In this document: piece after piece, positions 34,829-45,490 of the stretch
How positions within the stretch are numbered: position 1 is the stretch's first letter
Layout of the letters: the number at the start of each line of letters is the position of its first letter
From: Timema cristinae
Lineage: Eukaryota > Arthropoda > Insecta > Phasmatodea > Timematidae
NCBI GenBank assembly: GCA_039000515.1
Contig: JBCFYV010000012.1
Location: forward strand, 40,565,505 to 40,629,504
Length of the DNA: 64,000 nt
Direction: 5' to 3'
The notes under the pieces: model-generated
Seen by the model: the letters and a program-made list of their open reading frames with translations, nothing else
The model's database searches: none
Told to the model about the DNA's origin: nothing
Program-made: the position numbers and the translations under genes

Positions 34829-35435
34829 CAAACAGACATCAGAAAACTTAAGTACATTCACCTCCCAAGTTTACCTGAATGACAGCTCAAAAAGTTACTA
34901 GAAATAGTCCCCTATTTATCCCTACGCCAATAGCTGACATAATTCACTTTGGACAGCTGTAATGAAAACATATGGTAATGTATGAATGTGATAGTTAACC
35001 ACAGTAATTTAGGCCAATATTATTTATATTTAATTTTACGGTCGGGCACAAAGCTTATTTATCGTTTTATTCCACTTTAAAAAATCATCAATTACAACAC
35101 TATCACAAAAAGGCTAACAAATGGAGTTTCAAAATGCTGACCAACTAACCAGGTGATCGATAATGACGAACACAAGTTATCTACAATGGTGCACATACGT
35201 AGATGATAAAAATATTGTAATAAGTTAAACATTTAAAAATACGATAAAATAACCATAAAACTATTTATTATATATTAAAATAAATGGTACGGAGCTCGGC
35301 ACGGATTTTCTCTAATGTTTAAAAATGGAGATATTTACTCAAAACTCACAATATATGTGAAAATAAACAATATACACAAGAAAACCCAAGCTTATACACT
35401 ATACTTATGTAGAACCTTTTTAGAGTCCCAGTTTT
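34829..35435. other. AT-rich sequence, nothing recognised
   Basis: No supported feature. Confidence 0.5.
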
Positions 35436-35439
35436 ATAT

Positions 35440-36280
35440 GTTATAATTTTATTTTAAAAGAATTAATGTCCTCATTTGTATGTTTGGACCGATAAAAATA
35501 TCAATATGGGGCCCACAAGGGTCAACACTTCACATTAAAATTTCAACTTCCGGTTTAAATTTTTGACATTTAATTAGGGGTTGCACATATTCATGTCATC
35601 GCTTTGCTATTAAATTCCTCATTTACAAATTTTGACCAATAAATATTGTAAATATTAACTATAGAGTATAAAATGAAGGAGATAGATCATTGTTGTACAA
35701 ACAATTTTCCTAAGAGGTTTAAGGAAAAATAACATAAACCTATTGAGAGACATACTTATATTTAATTACTCTATGACATTGGAGAATTATTGCTTTAAAA
35801 TTAAAGTATATCTCTTTACAACTAAAGTTCAAAAAATGGTATTAATATATTTGCAAATATCTCAGAAACTGTTGGTTTTATAAAAATATATTCCTTGTAA
35901 GAGATTTTTATTTCTAATAGTACTACAATTTTGCAATGATAAGTTATTTAGTATTTCAAATATTGGCGGAGATACGGAAATTTCAGCTTTAGTAAATTAC
36001 CCTAAAATTAATTTTCTTGGGAGAATGAAAACATCCAGTTTATTTATAATCTTAATCATTGCCTAGATACGAATTTTAATCAAAATCGTTAGAGCCTATT
36101 TTTAGAAAATCAATGTTTTCACTTTAAGCCCTTTGTTAAACTACTTTTAATTTCAAGTTTAAACAGACACACAGGCAAATGGCATTGCAAAGACCACTTT
36201 TTTGGGTTCGGGGGGTCATGAGACGTTGACATCCATCAATATTTCCAGTTAGATATTTTTTACGGTCACAATAATTTACC
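35440..36280 (+). repeat. dispersed repeat F, most complete copy
   Basis: Combines the 5' module shared with 19,795-20,100 and the main body shared with 22,115-22,640 and 54,310-54,905. Ordered signatures: CCCACAAGGGTCAACA, ACTTCCGGTTT, CCTAAGAGGTTTAAGG, ATATCTCAGAAACTGTTGG, GTTAAACTACTTTTAATTTC, CAGACACACAGGC, CCACTTTTTTGGG, GACGTTGACATCCATC-like and CGGTCACAATAA. No ORF, no clear terminal repeats. Class unknown. Confidence 0.7.
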
Positions 36281-36284
36281 TTTA

Positions 36285-36842
36285 GTATTCGTAAAGCTAT
36301 AAATTGTATATATTTGCGTATAGCTTGAAAGTTATTGGTTTTATAAAAATATGCTTTGAATAAAATAGTTGTAATATATATAGATCTAATTATTTGTATT
36401 GATAAGTTATTTCATTTCTCATATAGTTTCGGAATTATGATAAAAAAAAGGATAATTTACGCAATCAGATTGGAGCTCTTAAAGTCATTTTGCCAAAATA
36501 TTGAGAGTAGCTATTTTATTCAGAATATTTATTAATCTTTTTAAATGAGATTTGATCAAACTCGTTGTTTTCTCTTTTTCCTCTTTAGTAAGCTACCCTT
36601 TATATTAGGGTTGGATATCCAATTCCAAAAATCTTTCGAGGCAAACTTATGCACACCTTAGATATCAGGTTTTTAGCCCGATCGGTAAGATATTTTAGGC
36701 TCTAGTCGAAGATACAGGTAGACAGACAGACGGAAATTCAAAAACCACTTTTTGGGATTCGGGATTCATCAAAATCTTGAGTTCGATTTTTTTGGCGATC
36801 ACAATACTTTCTCTATCTGCAAGGTAGCGAGAAAGTAAAAAT
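36285..36842 (+). repeat. dispersed repeat F, second copy in tandem
   Basis: Directly follows the previous copy in the same orientation. Shares GGTTTTATAAAAATAT, TAGTAAGCTACCCTT, AGACAGACAGACGG, CCACTTTTTGGGATTC, TTGAGTTCGATTTTTTT and ends GATCACAATACTTTCTC, GCGAGAAAGTAAAAATG. Confidence 0.7.
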
Positions 36843-37620
36843 GATAAGTATTCCTTTTTTCCAAGTAAATAAGATACCTCTATTACCTCTATTAAAAGGT
36901 ATTAATGTAGGTTACTGTCAATGTGGGACATTCTGGCGTTTTATAAAATGCCTAGACTTTCTATTAAATGCCAGATTGGTTTTGAAAAAATATGAAATAA
37001 ACGAATTATGCTGTTGTATTTCATACTTTATTTCCAAGTTATTTATATTTTTTGAAGTCCCAGTATATGTTATCAATTCTTTTATCCAGTTCTATCTATG
37101 TAAGTTTTGCGTAGTTTTCTCGCAGGTTCACCTAATTCCTAGGACTTAAGTTAATCAGTTTAGGTTATTTTAGAATAGGGTGGTTAGGTAAGGTTAGGTT
37201 AGTTTAGCTATTGTTCTCGGTATTATAAATTTATAATAACTGGTTTCAATATAAATTTCCTACGAAAATGATGAAATAAAATAGCAAAATTAATTTATTT
37301 CATACGTTGCTAAAATTACTTAGGAATTATACAGAAAGCCTAGGCATTTTAAAGAATATCAGGTTTAAACCCAATGCTGTTAACATATGCACTATATTAC
37401 ACGTTATCAATACTATCCCAAAACGAAGAATAATTACTTTTAATTATGTTTAAATTACTGTTTTAGTTAGTATAAAAGAAATAATTAAAAATAATTAAAT
37501 AGTGTGAGAAAACTTAAGGTCAAGTAATTTTAAATTTTAAATCTAACAAGTTATTAAAAAACTTTCATCGGTAACAAAAAAGTGATGTTTTACAAGTATC
37601 GGCAGCCTAAAACCTAAAAG
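36843..37620. other. AT-rich; inverted ATGCCTAG motif pair; short TTAGG tract
   Basis: ATAAAATGCCTAGACTTTCT (about 36,942-36,961) and, inverted, AGAAAGCCTAGGCATTTTAA (about 37,334-37,353) suggest a small inverted-repeat element of about 450 bp. A 102-codon ORF (36841-37149) has no domain. Four GGTTA-type units lie at 37,182-37,202. Confidence 0.4.
37182..37202. repeat. interstitial (TTAGG)n-like tract
   Basis: GGTTA GGTAA GGTTA GGTTA: four pentamers with one mismatch. TTAGG is the canonical insect telomere unit, but short copies occur by chance and at many internal sites. Confidence 0.5.
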
Positions 37621-37639
37621 TATGATTTTCAACTCTCAT

Positions 37640-38520
37640 TCAGGTAAAAAGCGATGGTAAACATACTCTTACACATAACTGAATTTCCCCATAAAAAATA
37701 CTATAAAATCATATTTTTAATGCTATTGTCAAACACTCCTCAGATATACATTATAATCAAAATCGATATAGCCGTTTTCAAAAGAATTCAATTTTTCAAA
37801 ATTCACTCATCATTAAATGACCCTTTAATTTTTTTTTTACCCAAAACCAAGTATACAGGATTATTTTTCACGTAAACCACTCCCAAGATACCCATTTAAT
37901 ACCAAATCGTTAAGGCAATTTTTCAAAATCTTTCAATTTTGTTGAAAATTCAACATTAAGTTATCCACCCATAAATGAGTTTTTACCCCAAAAACAAGTA
38001 AGCAATGTTATTTGTTATGTAAAGCACCACCAAGATACCCATTTGGAACCTAATCGTTTGACCCGTTTGTAAAAAAAATTCTAATCGGTCTTCAATAAAC
38101 TAATAATCAATAAATGTTTGTCCAAAAACCAATTTATATAGGCTAGTACTGTTTGTAATGTCAAACAAATACTGGATAAAAAATTTAAAGAGCCTTTTTT
38201 TAGATTCATTTATGAAAAATTTGAAGCTAAAAAATACTCATCAGTAAACTACCCTTAATTCAAGGGCTTGTGTGAAAAAAAAAGTTTTCTGGTACTGCCA
38301 TATGGATCTAAATATCAAATTTGAACAAAATCCATCAAACCGTTTTGGATCCGTGGTCAGTGACAGGCTGACAGACTGATATACACAGGGAAAAACAGAG
38401 TTTTAAAATTCACTGTTTTGGGTTCTTGTTCACATAAAACTTAAGAAGTCGTGAAATATCGAAATCAATTATTATTTCACAATTACATAATTTACTTTCG
38501 ATATAAAAAAGTGAAAGGAT
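37640..38520 (+). repeat. dispersed repeat F variant with 147-bp internal tandem units
   Basis: About three degenerate units: TAAACCACTCCCAAGATACCC at 37,873 recurs as TAAAGCACCACCAAGATACCC at 38,020, a 147-bp step, with CCCAAAACCAAGTA/CCCCAAAAACAAGTA in register; an older unit lies before them. The 3' part (38,220-38,520) has CAGTAAACTACCCTTAATTC, GACAGGCTGACAGAC and GAAAAACAGAGTT-like blocks of repeat F. Confidence 0.6.
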
Positions 38521-40370
38521 AGGAAAATAAAGAGGATTACAAAGTCTGTTGACGAGGGAAACAGTCAGTATCATTAACAACAGCAATCTTTTTTATTCAG
38601 TGCCACTTTGAGGGAGAGCTACTAATGACTCGAATTTACATCTGAACTTCCAAGCAACGACACTGTTAAAACATTCCATACTGTTTTTTAAAGTAACTTA
38701 ATTTTACCTTTGGTAGCATTTTAGTGAATGTATCTCTTCCCCCCAACATCCTTCTTTCTTCCGCCCATCATTTTAATTTCAGAGAAGAAGGTGAAATTGT
38801 TGACTTCTTTGGTTTGAGGGGAAGGGGGACGACAGAAGCTAGTAGGGGAAAGGAGGGGCACCAAGTGAGAAAGATCAGAGAAGAGATTGGCGAAAGGTTG
38901 AAAATATTTTCTTCATTTCTGTCGTGCTCTTTCTCTCTCTCTTTTTTTTTTTACCTTTGGTCTCTCTCTCGGTTCTCTCCATGAAATATAAATTTAGTTT
39001 TCGTCGAGTTTCTCGTGTTTTTTTTTTTAAGGAGAGGGAGTTTAGTTCGTAAGGAAAAGGAGCGAGTGAGGAGGGGTAAAGAAGTAAGAAGGTGGAAACT
39101 TACTCGACTGAAGGAAGGAATATGCTAATTTTGATCAAGTCAGTTAATGCAAGAAAATTGAATTTGGCGCAAGAGGGTTAGTGAGGTGTAGGACGAGTCG
39201 GATGTGTGGAGGGTTTGTATGTTTGGGGTGTTGAATATGGGTAGCCACCTCTTCTTTCAGATATACCCTTCTCCCCTTGACGTGTTAAAAGGTTAAGGAT
39301 GTTTACTTTCACTTCCTGTTGAATTTACGAACATTTTCTAAAACAAGAAACATGTTTCTTTGGTTTTGAAACGTTATTATCTGGTTGTTCGTTTTCATTC
39401 TCGTAAAGGAATTTATTTGCAAAATTATTTTTTTGTTTTTGCCAGTATTTTTTAAAATGAAATATAATATTTGAAAATATAAAGTCAAATATTTAAATAT
39501 AAAGAGATCTTTTGGTATTGAAGACTAAAATGAATATCAATATATTTAGTAAAGATTGTATTCGCATCAGATAGATCTTATAAAAATAAGATTAGTTTAA
39601 AAATAAAATTCTTGGGATATACTCAAAACAACTTAATATTTGTAAGCATTATAAATTTTAGATTGAACGTTTATAGTTAAATATAAAACTTAGTATTTGT
39701 AAATATTCAACCATTATATATTTTCAATTGACCAGTATACTAAAATAAAAATATTTTTAACGATAAAAACTATTTTGTTTCATCATATATATTGCTCACT
39801 ATATTCCTAGAAAATATTAACAAAAAGGATACATTTATTTATTCATAGATTTTAAAATATTAGTAACAAAAAGTCTATATATATATTTTATATAAACTGT
39901 TATTATTATTCTAATAGTAATAGGCGTCTTCAATAGTTTTATGTAGTTTTATTTAGTTTTAAACATATACTCTGGCAATAAATGGAAACCATTAAGATTT
40001 GACTCTACCGGGATTTAAACTAATAAAGTATCCCTAAGGGGGTTGGACAGCACTTAAAATCTTAATGCTTTAACGAAATTCTGCCTTAGTGTCAGTACTT
40101 TCCATGATGTATTTGGAATCGTGTACGTATACATTGATCATGGGGCCGAACGAATTGAGTTCCAAATGAGTAAATATAATAAAATTAGCCCCTTCAAGAA
40201 ATCCTTATACTTCTAAGATATTGAAATATATCTGCTCTTGCTCAGAAAATCTCACTTGTGAGTAATTATTTCCAGGGTTAAGACCTACGTTAGGCCTATA
40301 CATTCGTTCAAAAACTGCCACGTTAGGTTGAAAAAATAGGTATTTGAGTCCTTTTAAAATGTAATTTTAT
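38520..40370. other. purine/pyrimidine-rich 38,810-39,115; then AT-rich
   Basis: From 38,810 to 39,115 the plus strand switches between long purine-rich and pyrimidine-rich blocks (GGGGAAGGGGGACG, CTCTTTCTCTCTCTC, AAGGAGAGGGAG). An 86-codon ORF (38724-38984) crosses it and looks like low-complexity chance. 39,300-40,370 is AT-rich with nothing recognised. Confidence 0.45.
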
Positions 40371-40375
40371 TTTAT

Positions 40376-40619
40376 TTAGCACCACGTCTTACTACCTGTT
40401 CGGGTTATACGCTTAAGTACTAATTAGACTAATGGATTAAGATTGGGAAAGTTGAATTTAGAGGAAGTGAACCTGAATTTGCGTGGAGGGAGAGTGGAAA
40501 ACAAATTAGGAAAAACCACCTTCAATTCACCCGACCAAGATTCGAACTTCGATCTCCCCATCATCGGCAGTTGAGCTCAACGCGACTAGCGCGTTAGCTA
40601 ACTACGCCACCGAGGCGGG
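40376..40619 (-). mobile_element. SINE family A, near-intact copy
   Basis: Minus strand: CCCGCCTCGGTGGCGTAG, TAGCTAACGCGCTAGTCG, B-box GAAGTTCGAATC, body and complete tail GACGTGGTGCTAA. Tail hairpin ACCCGAACAGGT has one side changed. TSD not clear among A/T runs. Confidence 0.85.
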
Positions 40620-41039
40620 AAAATTTTTTTATCTTCATTGAGGTATAAAACGGTGATCTGAAAGTGGTGTGGGTAATGTGAGAAAAATAATTCGTTCAGA
40701 CAAGGATAGAACAGTTAACATTCACCCTTAACATTACAGGTCAAAGACACAACTTGTGTTTGTAAAAACTAAACAATAATATTAGGTGTAAAGGGTATAA
40801 ATTCCAGCTGAGGACACTTGACAGGTTTTTCAATTATGATTTTGAAAGCTATTAACATAAAGAATAATATATTTTTTATTAATAAGCTGTATTTTACTAA
40901 ACTTTCCAAACTGATTCATAAATGAAAATATAGCAACTAATTTCTATGGAATATAGCCTAAATACACAATAGTGAAAATTGATTATGAAAATTATTCTTA
41001 TATTAACATTGCTGAGCACACGGAATAGTTGTCAATCAC

Positions 41040-41235
41040 GCTTGGTCCGATTTAAAGGTGACTGGATGACTAGAATTGTAGCTGGGTGTTCTGCGGGTGA
41101 TTTAGCAAATTGGTTTCCCACTCTCCCTCTAAGAAAACTCAGATAAATTTCGCCTTTATGCTAGCTTCCTCATCCCTACCTCAATCTTGTAAGTAATTCA
41201 GATAGTCCAAACGAGTAGTAAGACGAGATTCAAAA
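41040..41235 (+). repeat. SINE A-like divergent relic
   Basis: GGTGACTGGATGACTAG, TTTCCCACTCTCCCTC, GCTAGCTTCCTCATCCC and a tail AGTCCAAACGAGTAGTAAGACG in A-type order, all diverged. Confidence 0.5.
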
Positions 41236-41653
41236 TATTAATGTATTTATTTAATCTAAATTAAGGAGTTTCAAGCTTTCTAGGCTCACGTTTCTCTTAT
41301 TAAGGGATTAGAGTCTCGTTGCGTCATTGTAAGAATTTTAGTAAGCATTTTATTTTAAGATTTTTAATTTTAAATCCAAGGTAGAATATATCTGAGTAGA
41401 ATATTAAACAATTAATAGTGTTTTAATTTTGTAATTAATTTAAAAAAATTACTCTTTTACTCTATTAATTGAAACCATATTAATAAAAAATAACGCTGAA
41501 TGAAATACATTTATAGAGTAAAATAGCTTTGGAAAGCAATAAACTAGCACACTAACCAACTATAATATGAGCTAACTAAAAATTAATATCATCATAAAAA
41601 CTGAAAAATATATAGTCATTAAAAGAGAAACAATAATTATTTATTGTCTCACA

Positions 41654-41673
41654 GCGTGTGCCATGGCACACGC
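41654..41673. other. perfect 20-bp palindrome
   Basis: GCGTGTGCCA followed by its exact reverse complement, no spacer. It stands out as GC-rich in an AT-rich stretch. Could mark an internal hairpin of the adjacent hAT-like fragment. Function unknown. Confidence 0.9.
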
Positions 41674-41759
41674 AATTCAGAGGAACACTAAGAGACAATA
41701 CTTTAGTCTGTTTATTTATTTTTATTATTCTGTGGTAATATAATTTCTTTATTATATTT

Positions 41760-41860
41760 CTACACACCTTCCCCCCTTCAAAATCTTGCAGCAGCCTTGA
41801 TCAATCTCTCGCAACCCCCCAATGTCGCGGCAGACTAGTTGAGAATCCCTTTTCTAAATG
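41760..41860 (-). mobile_element. hAT-like transposon end fragment
   Basis: Minus strand GGGATTCTCAACTAG, then GCCGCGACATTGGGGGG and TTGCGAGAGATTG, resembling the conserved end region of non-autonomous hAT elements (TTCTCAAC followed by a G-rich block). Partner end not identified. Confidence 0.5.
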
Positions 41861-42950
41861 GACTAAAAGGGTTCACTTTGACAAGAAAATAATTTAATTT
41901 TAATTAACTGCTTTTTTCATATATATTTATTTCTGACGGTCATTGCGGATGTTAAGACTTAAAGCTCGCAAGAGATTTATTGCTAGTGATGAAGAAGTTG
42001 GGGTTTGAATTCCAGCTATAGAAAGGTATGACCATTTAAAAAATGTTGACGGATACCTATAACTAGATAGGTTTTAATATTATTTAAATTTTGACGTTTA
42101 ATTATTTATTTCATAATAAAAGTTTATATTTTAAATTTGGTTTTATTTTTAAATGTTTTCCATATTTCAATTGAATAAAGAATATATTGTCTTCCCTTTT
42201 CTAATTTTGAATCTGGTAGCCCTAAATGAAGATGTTTAGCCGGTATGCAATAAAAAAGCTGAGTGAGTCATAGGTATTAATGGAATGGTAGTGGCGTTGA
42301 TTTGCTTACTATACACAGTGATTTGTCCACGAAGTGACGTCATAAAGTGAGTAGCCTAAAGGTGCATTCCCAAGCTCACTACTATGGCACTACTGACCCA
42401 CTCACATTATGTTTTCACTAAAAAACAAACCCAGTCGTACTATTGTGAATCTTTTGGAAATAATACAATGTGTTTGTGGGCTAGCATATTTTTTTACTTT
42501 AAGCCATAATTTGCACTTTGTGTAAACATTATTTTGGTGAGAGCAAACTATGTGGTTTACGGTTCTTTTCATATTTAAATAATTGTATAATATTGCTCAT
42601 TCTATTCGTCAATACTTTATACATGACTAGACTTTAACAGAATTTATCTGCCCACATTTGTTAGGTTAGCTTGGTTAAAGGTAAAATAATCTGGTAAAAA
42701 ATAGTTTTGAATCTTAACAAATGCCCTTGATGTGACAGGCGTAGTGAGTTAAACTAAGTGGGGAGTTTGTCAGCATTTACCCCGTAAAAATGTAGAAATC
42801 ATAACCTAGTGACTCAATCCTGAGTGCAGACTGCAGAAATTCAAACTTATTAATTGGTTAAAATTAGTACGATAATCGTATAGCAGAGTTAGCTCTACTA
42901 ATAATTATGATTAATTGAAATTATATTGTTAAGGTAATAAAGGTTATTTT
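41860..42950. other. AT-rich sequence, nothing recognised
   Basis: No supported feature. Confidence 0.5.
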
Positions 42951-44643
42951 TTTAAATTTGGCTGGAAACCCCATCCCATTTTTTGACCCTTAATTTTTAC
43001 ATCCAAGAATGTTATTCATTGTAGTTAGAGTGGTCCTTAATCAGTCACCCCCATTTCAATCTTTCACCCCTCCAATAGTAAGTTTATTCTTCTAGTTTTA
43101 GAAATTTTCCAACTCCTAGTTTTGAAGATAAAATAGATATTAAAGTTATTTAGTGTGTTCCCTCTACATTCCTGGAAAATTTAATATTCCGTATTCAATA
43201 ACAAGTTTTTTATAATTCTTTAGGAGTTCCAATTTTAAAATTTAAAATGTTCAGACATTTATGTTTATTTCTAATATTCCCTAAGGCCACCTGCTAAAAT
43301 TTCAGTTCTCTTACCACAGAGAGACGTAGTTTTTGTATTAGTTTTTGAAATGTTGACCACACACAACCCTCCACAAATCACCAATTCAAAAATAATTTCT
43401 TAAATTTGTCCTATTTTTATTTTATTATCTGGAGGATTATGTATATCTGTTTGCCAATTTTAAATTCATACCACATCTAACATTTATTTTTATACACCCT
43501 TTTCCTCCATATATTCACTTGTATCTTGGGGCCCCGTTTAAAATTTTAAATTCTTCTGGTTATTTTAAGTGGTCGATTTACCTTCCTTCAGAATTCAAGT
43601 TTTCTATCACACTGAAAATAAATTGTTTGAACTAATTTAGGAAATATGAATCCCCTTATAACCCTTTCTTGATTTGTCCAGTTATCACTTATAAATTTCA
43701 AGTTTTAAATTTTGTTTGGTTATTAGAGTTGTACCTCTACATTTCTGTCAAATATAACATTTATACAACACTTAAAAGTGATTTAAAACCCCACCCCCTC
43801 TATTTTCTAGAATATAATTTTTAAAATTTTCATACTTGTATAGTTATTTGAAGTTGATAACTTTCTTTACTTTCATAGAAAATTTTCAATTTTCTCTCAC
43901 AGTGATAAGTAGTTGTGTAAATTTTTGACCATGTCTCCCTTCAAACTATTTTTCGAAAGCACTTTTAGAAAATTTAATTCTGAGATTCATTTGGCTCTAT
44001 GTAGTATTTCTCTGTTTGCCAAATTAAAGTGTTCTACCTCATTTCAGTAGTATATTCTAGCCATATGAAATCTAAAATTTTTCAGACTCTTATGTTCATT
44101 TGGAGTGGTTCCTAAATCTTCTTAAATAATGTCAGTTCTCTATCACACAGAGAAATATCTTAATGTAATATTTTTGGAAATTTTAGGCCCCATCACTCCA
44201 CAGTTCCTTTAATGTCCACTCATATGGTTCAAATTTTAATATTTAATTTGATATCTTCAGGGGTTATTATTTTGGCTTAGAAAATTTAAATTTATCAACA
44301 TTAAAATATTTTTCTTATATACCCTCCATTTACATATTTCCCGAAGTTTTTTTTAAAATCTAAAATGCTCAGATTATTATGTTAATTTAACCAACACTAG
44401 GAAGTAGTTTAATCTATCAGTTTTGAAATTTTTAAAATCTTGTCTCCAGACCCATTTTTCTAACAATATTTAGAAATTTTATTTTTTTAAATTATTTGGT
44501 GATTTTGAGTTGTCTTACTTGACTTTAAAAAATTTTAAAATTTTTCACCAACATAACAAATTTTTTTTCTATTTTGACCCCTCCCCCATTCCCGGGGCCC
44601 TAATGAAAACGTTAAGTTTTTCAGAAATTTAATACTTTTATGG
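42950..44643 (+). repeat. degenerate tandem array running into assembly gap
   Basis: Roughly 1.7 kb of recurring blocks: a TTC(A)AGTT(T)CTCTATCACACAGAGAAA-type block at about 43,301, 43,594, 43,884 and 44,131, with weaker versions between, each followed by T-rich sequence, then TTTTGACC and a C-rich run (CCCCACCCCCTC, CCCCTCCCCC). Spacings are about 120-165 bp or twice that. Units are highly diverged. The array is cut by the gap at 44,644. Confidence 0.6.
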
Positions 44644-44743
44644 NNNNNNNNNNNNNNNNNNNNNNNNNNNNNNNNNNNNNNNNNNNNNNNNNNNNNNNNN
44701 NNNNNNNNNNNNNNNNNNNNNNNNNNNNNNNNNNNNNNNNNNN
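44644..44743. other. assembly gap (100 N)
   Basis: Exactly 100 undefined bases, the usual placeholder for a gap of unknown size. A tandem array lies on its left and a SINE A broken in its tail on its right. Confidence 0.99.
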
Positions 44744-44956
44744 CGCCTATATACTAATTACACTAATGGTTGGGGATTGGGATAGTTTAAATTTGATGAA
44801 GTGCACTGCATTTTTGCGTGGAAGGAGAGTGGAAAACCTTTTTAGGGAAAACCATCCTTAGTGCACCCGATTGGGTTTGAACGCTGATTTCTCCACCTTC
44901 GGCAGTCTAGTCTAACACGAGAGTTGCACGTTAAAACCACGTGGTCACTGAGTGGG
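44744..44956 (-). mobile_element. SINE family A, tail lost in gap
   Basis: Minus-strand head (CCACTCAGTGACCACGTGG), TAGACTGCCGAAGGTGG, B-box GCGTTCAAACCC and body with CACGCAAAAATGC; the tail is missing because the gap begins there. Confidence 0.75.
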
Positions 44957-44963
44957 CTATATC

Positions 44964-45030
44964 CATAACTAATCAGCGTAATTAGACATATGCATATTAC
45001 CTAAATTGGTAGTACGACACGGTGCTAAAA
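44964..45030 (+). repeat. SINE A tail fragment in opposite orientation
   Basis: CTAATCAGCGTAATTAG and GGTAGTACGACACGGTGCTAA on the plus strand, abutting the head of the minus-strand copy. Either the remnant of an older SINE into which the other copy inserted, or a 5'-truncated copy. Confidence 0.65.
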
Positions 45031-45482
45031 ATCAGAATCAATTCAATATATGTCAATTATTTCCGTTTTAACGACCAACTTTAATAGCGACTATTGGCAA
45101 AACAAGTAGCTATGAATGGAACATTAACGCTAAAATACGTTTTTTAGTGTAATATTGTAGTTCGTGTTCGGGATGGTAATATATTTATAAATGTTTTAAT
45201 TTTTGTATAATGTTTCTGGTTTTGGATTTTGCGCACCTGTTAAGATTCGGATGGACATCTCGGTTGACAAATCTCTACTCCAAGTAGTACCATGTGCTAA
45301 CACTTCACCGGAGCTGCGCTGCTGTAGCTAGGGCAGTAACAAACCCAAACCCCCCTCTCGCCCCTCTAATACTCTCCCTTCCCCTTTCGGAGTGTCATTA
45401 CTCCAGGCCGCCACCACCACCCCAAATCCTTTCAATTTTGTTGCTTACTACAAAACCAAAGAAAAGCTATCATGATGATGCT
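45031..45482. other. unique-looking sequence with C-rich patch
   Basis: A pyrimidine-rich patch (45,345-45,425) gives a 64-codon ORF of low complexity. No gene recognised. Confidence 0.4.
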
Positions 45483-45490
45483 CTCTAAGG

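Noticed and set aside
36841..37149. 102-codon ORF as a small membrane protein gene
   Set aside because: Hydrophobic content follows from T-rich DNA; no start context, homologue or exon signal could be supported.
38724..38984. 86-codon ORF
   Set aside because: Runs through low-complexity purine/pyrimidine blocks; composition explains it.
44640..44861. 73-codon ORF
   Set aside because: Almost half of it is the N gap, and the rest is the body of a minus-strand SINE A.
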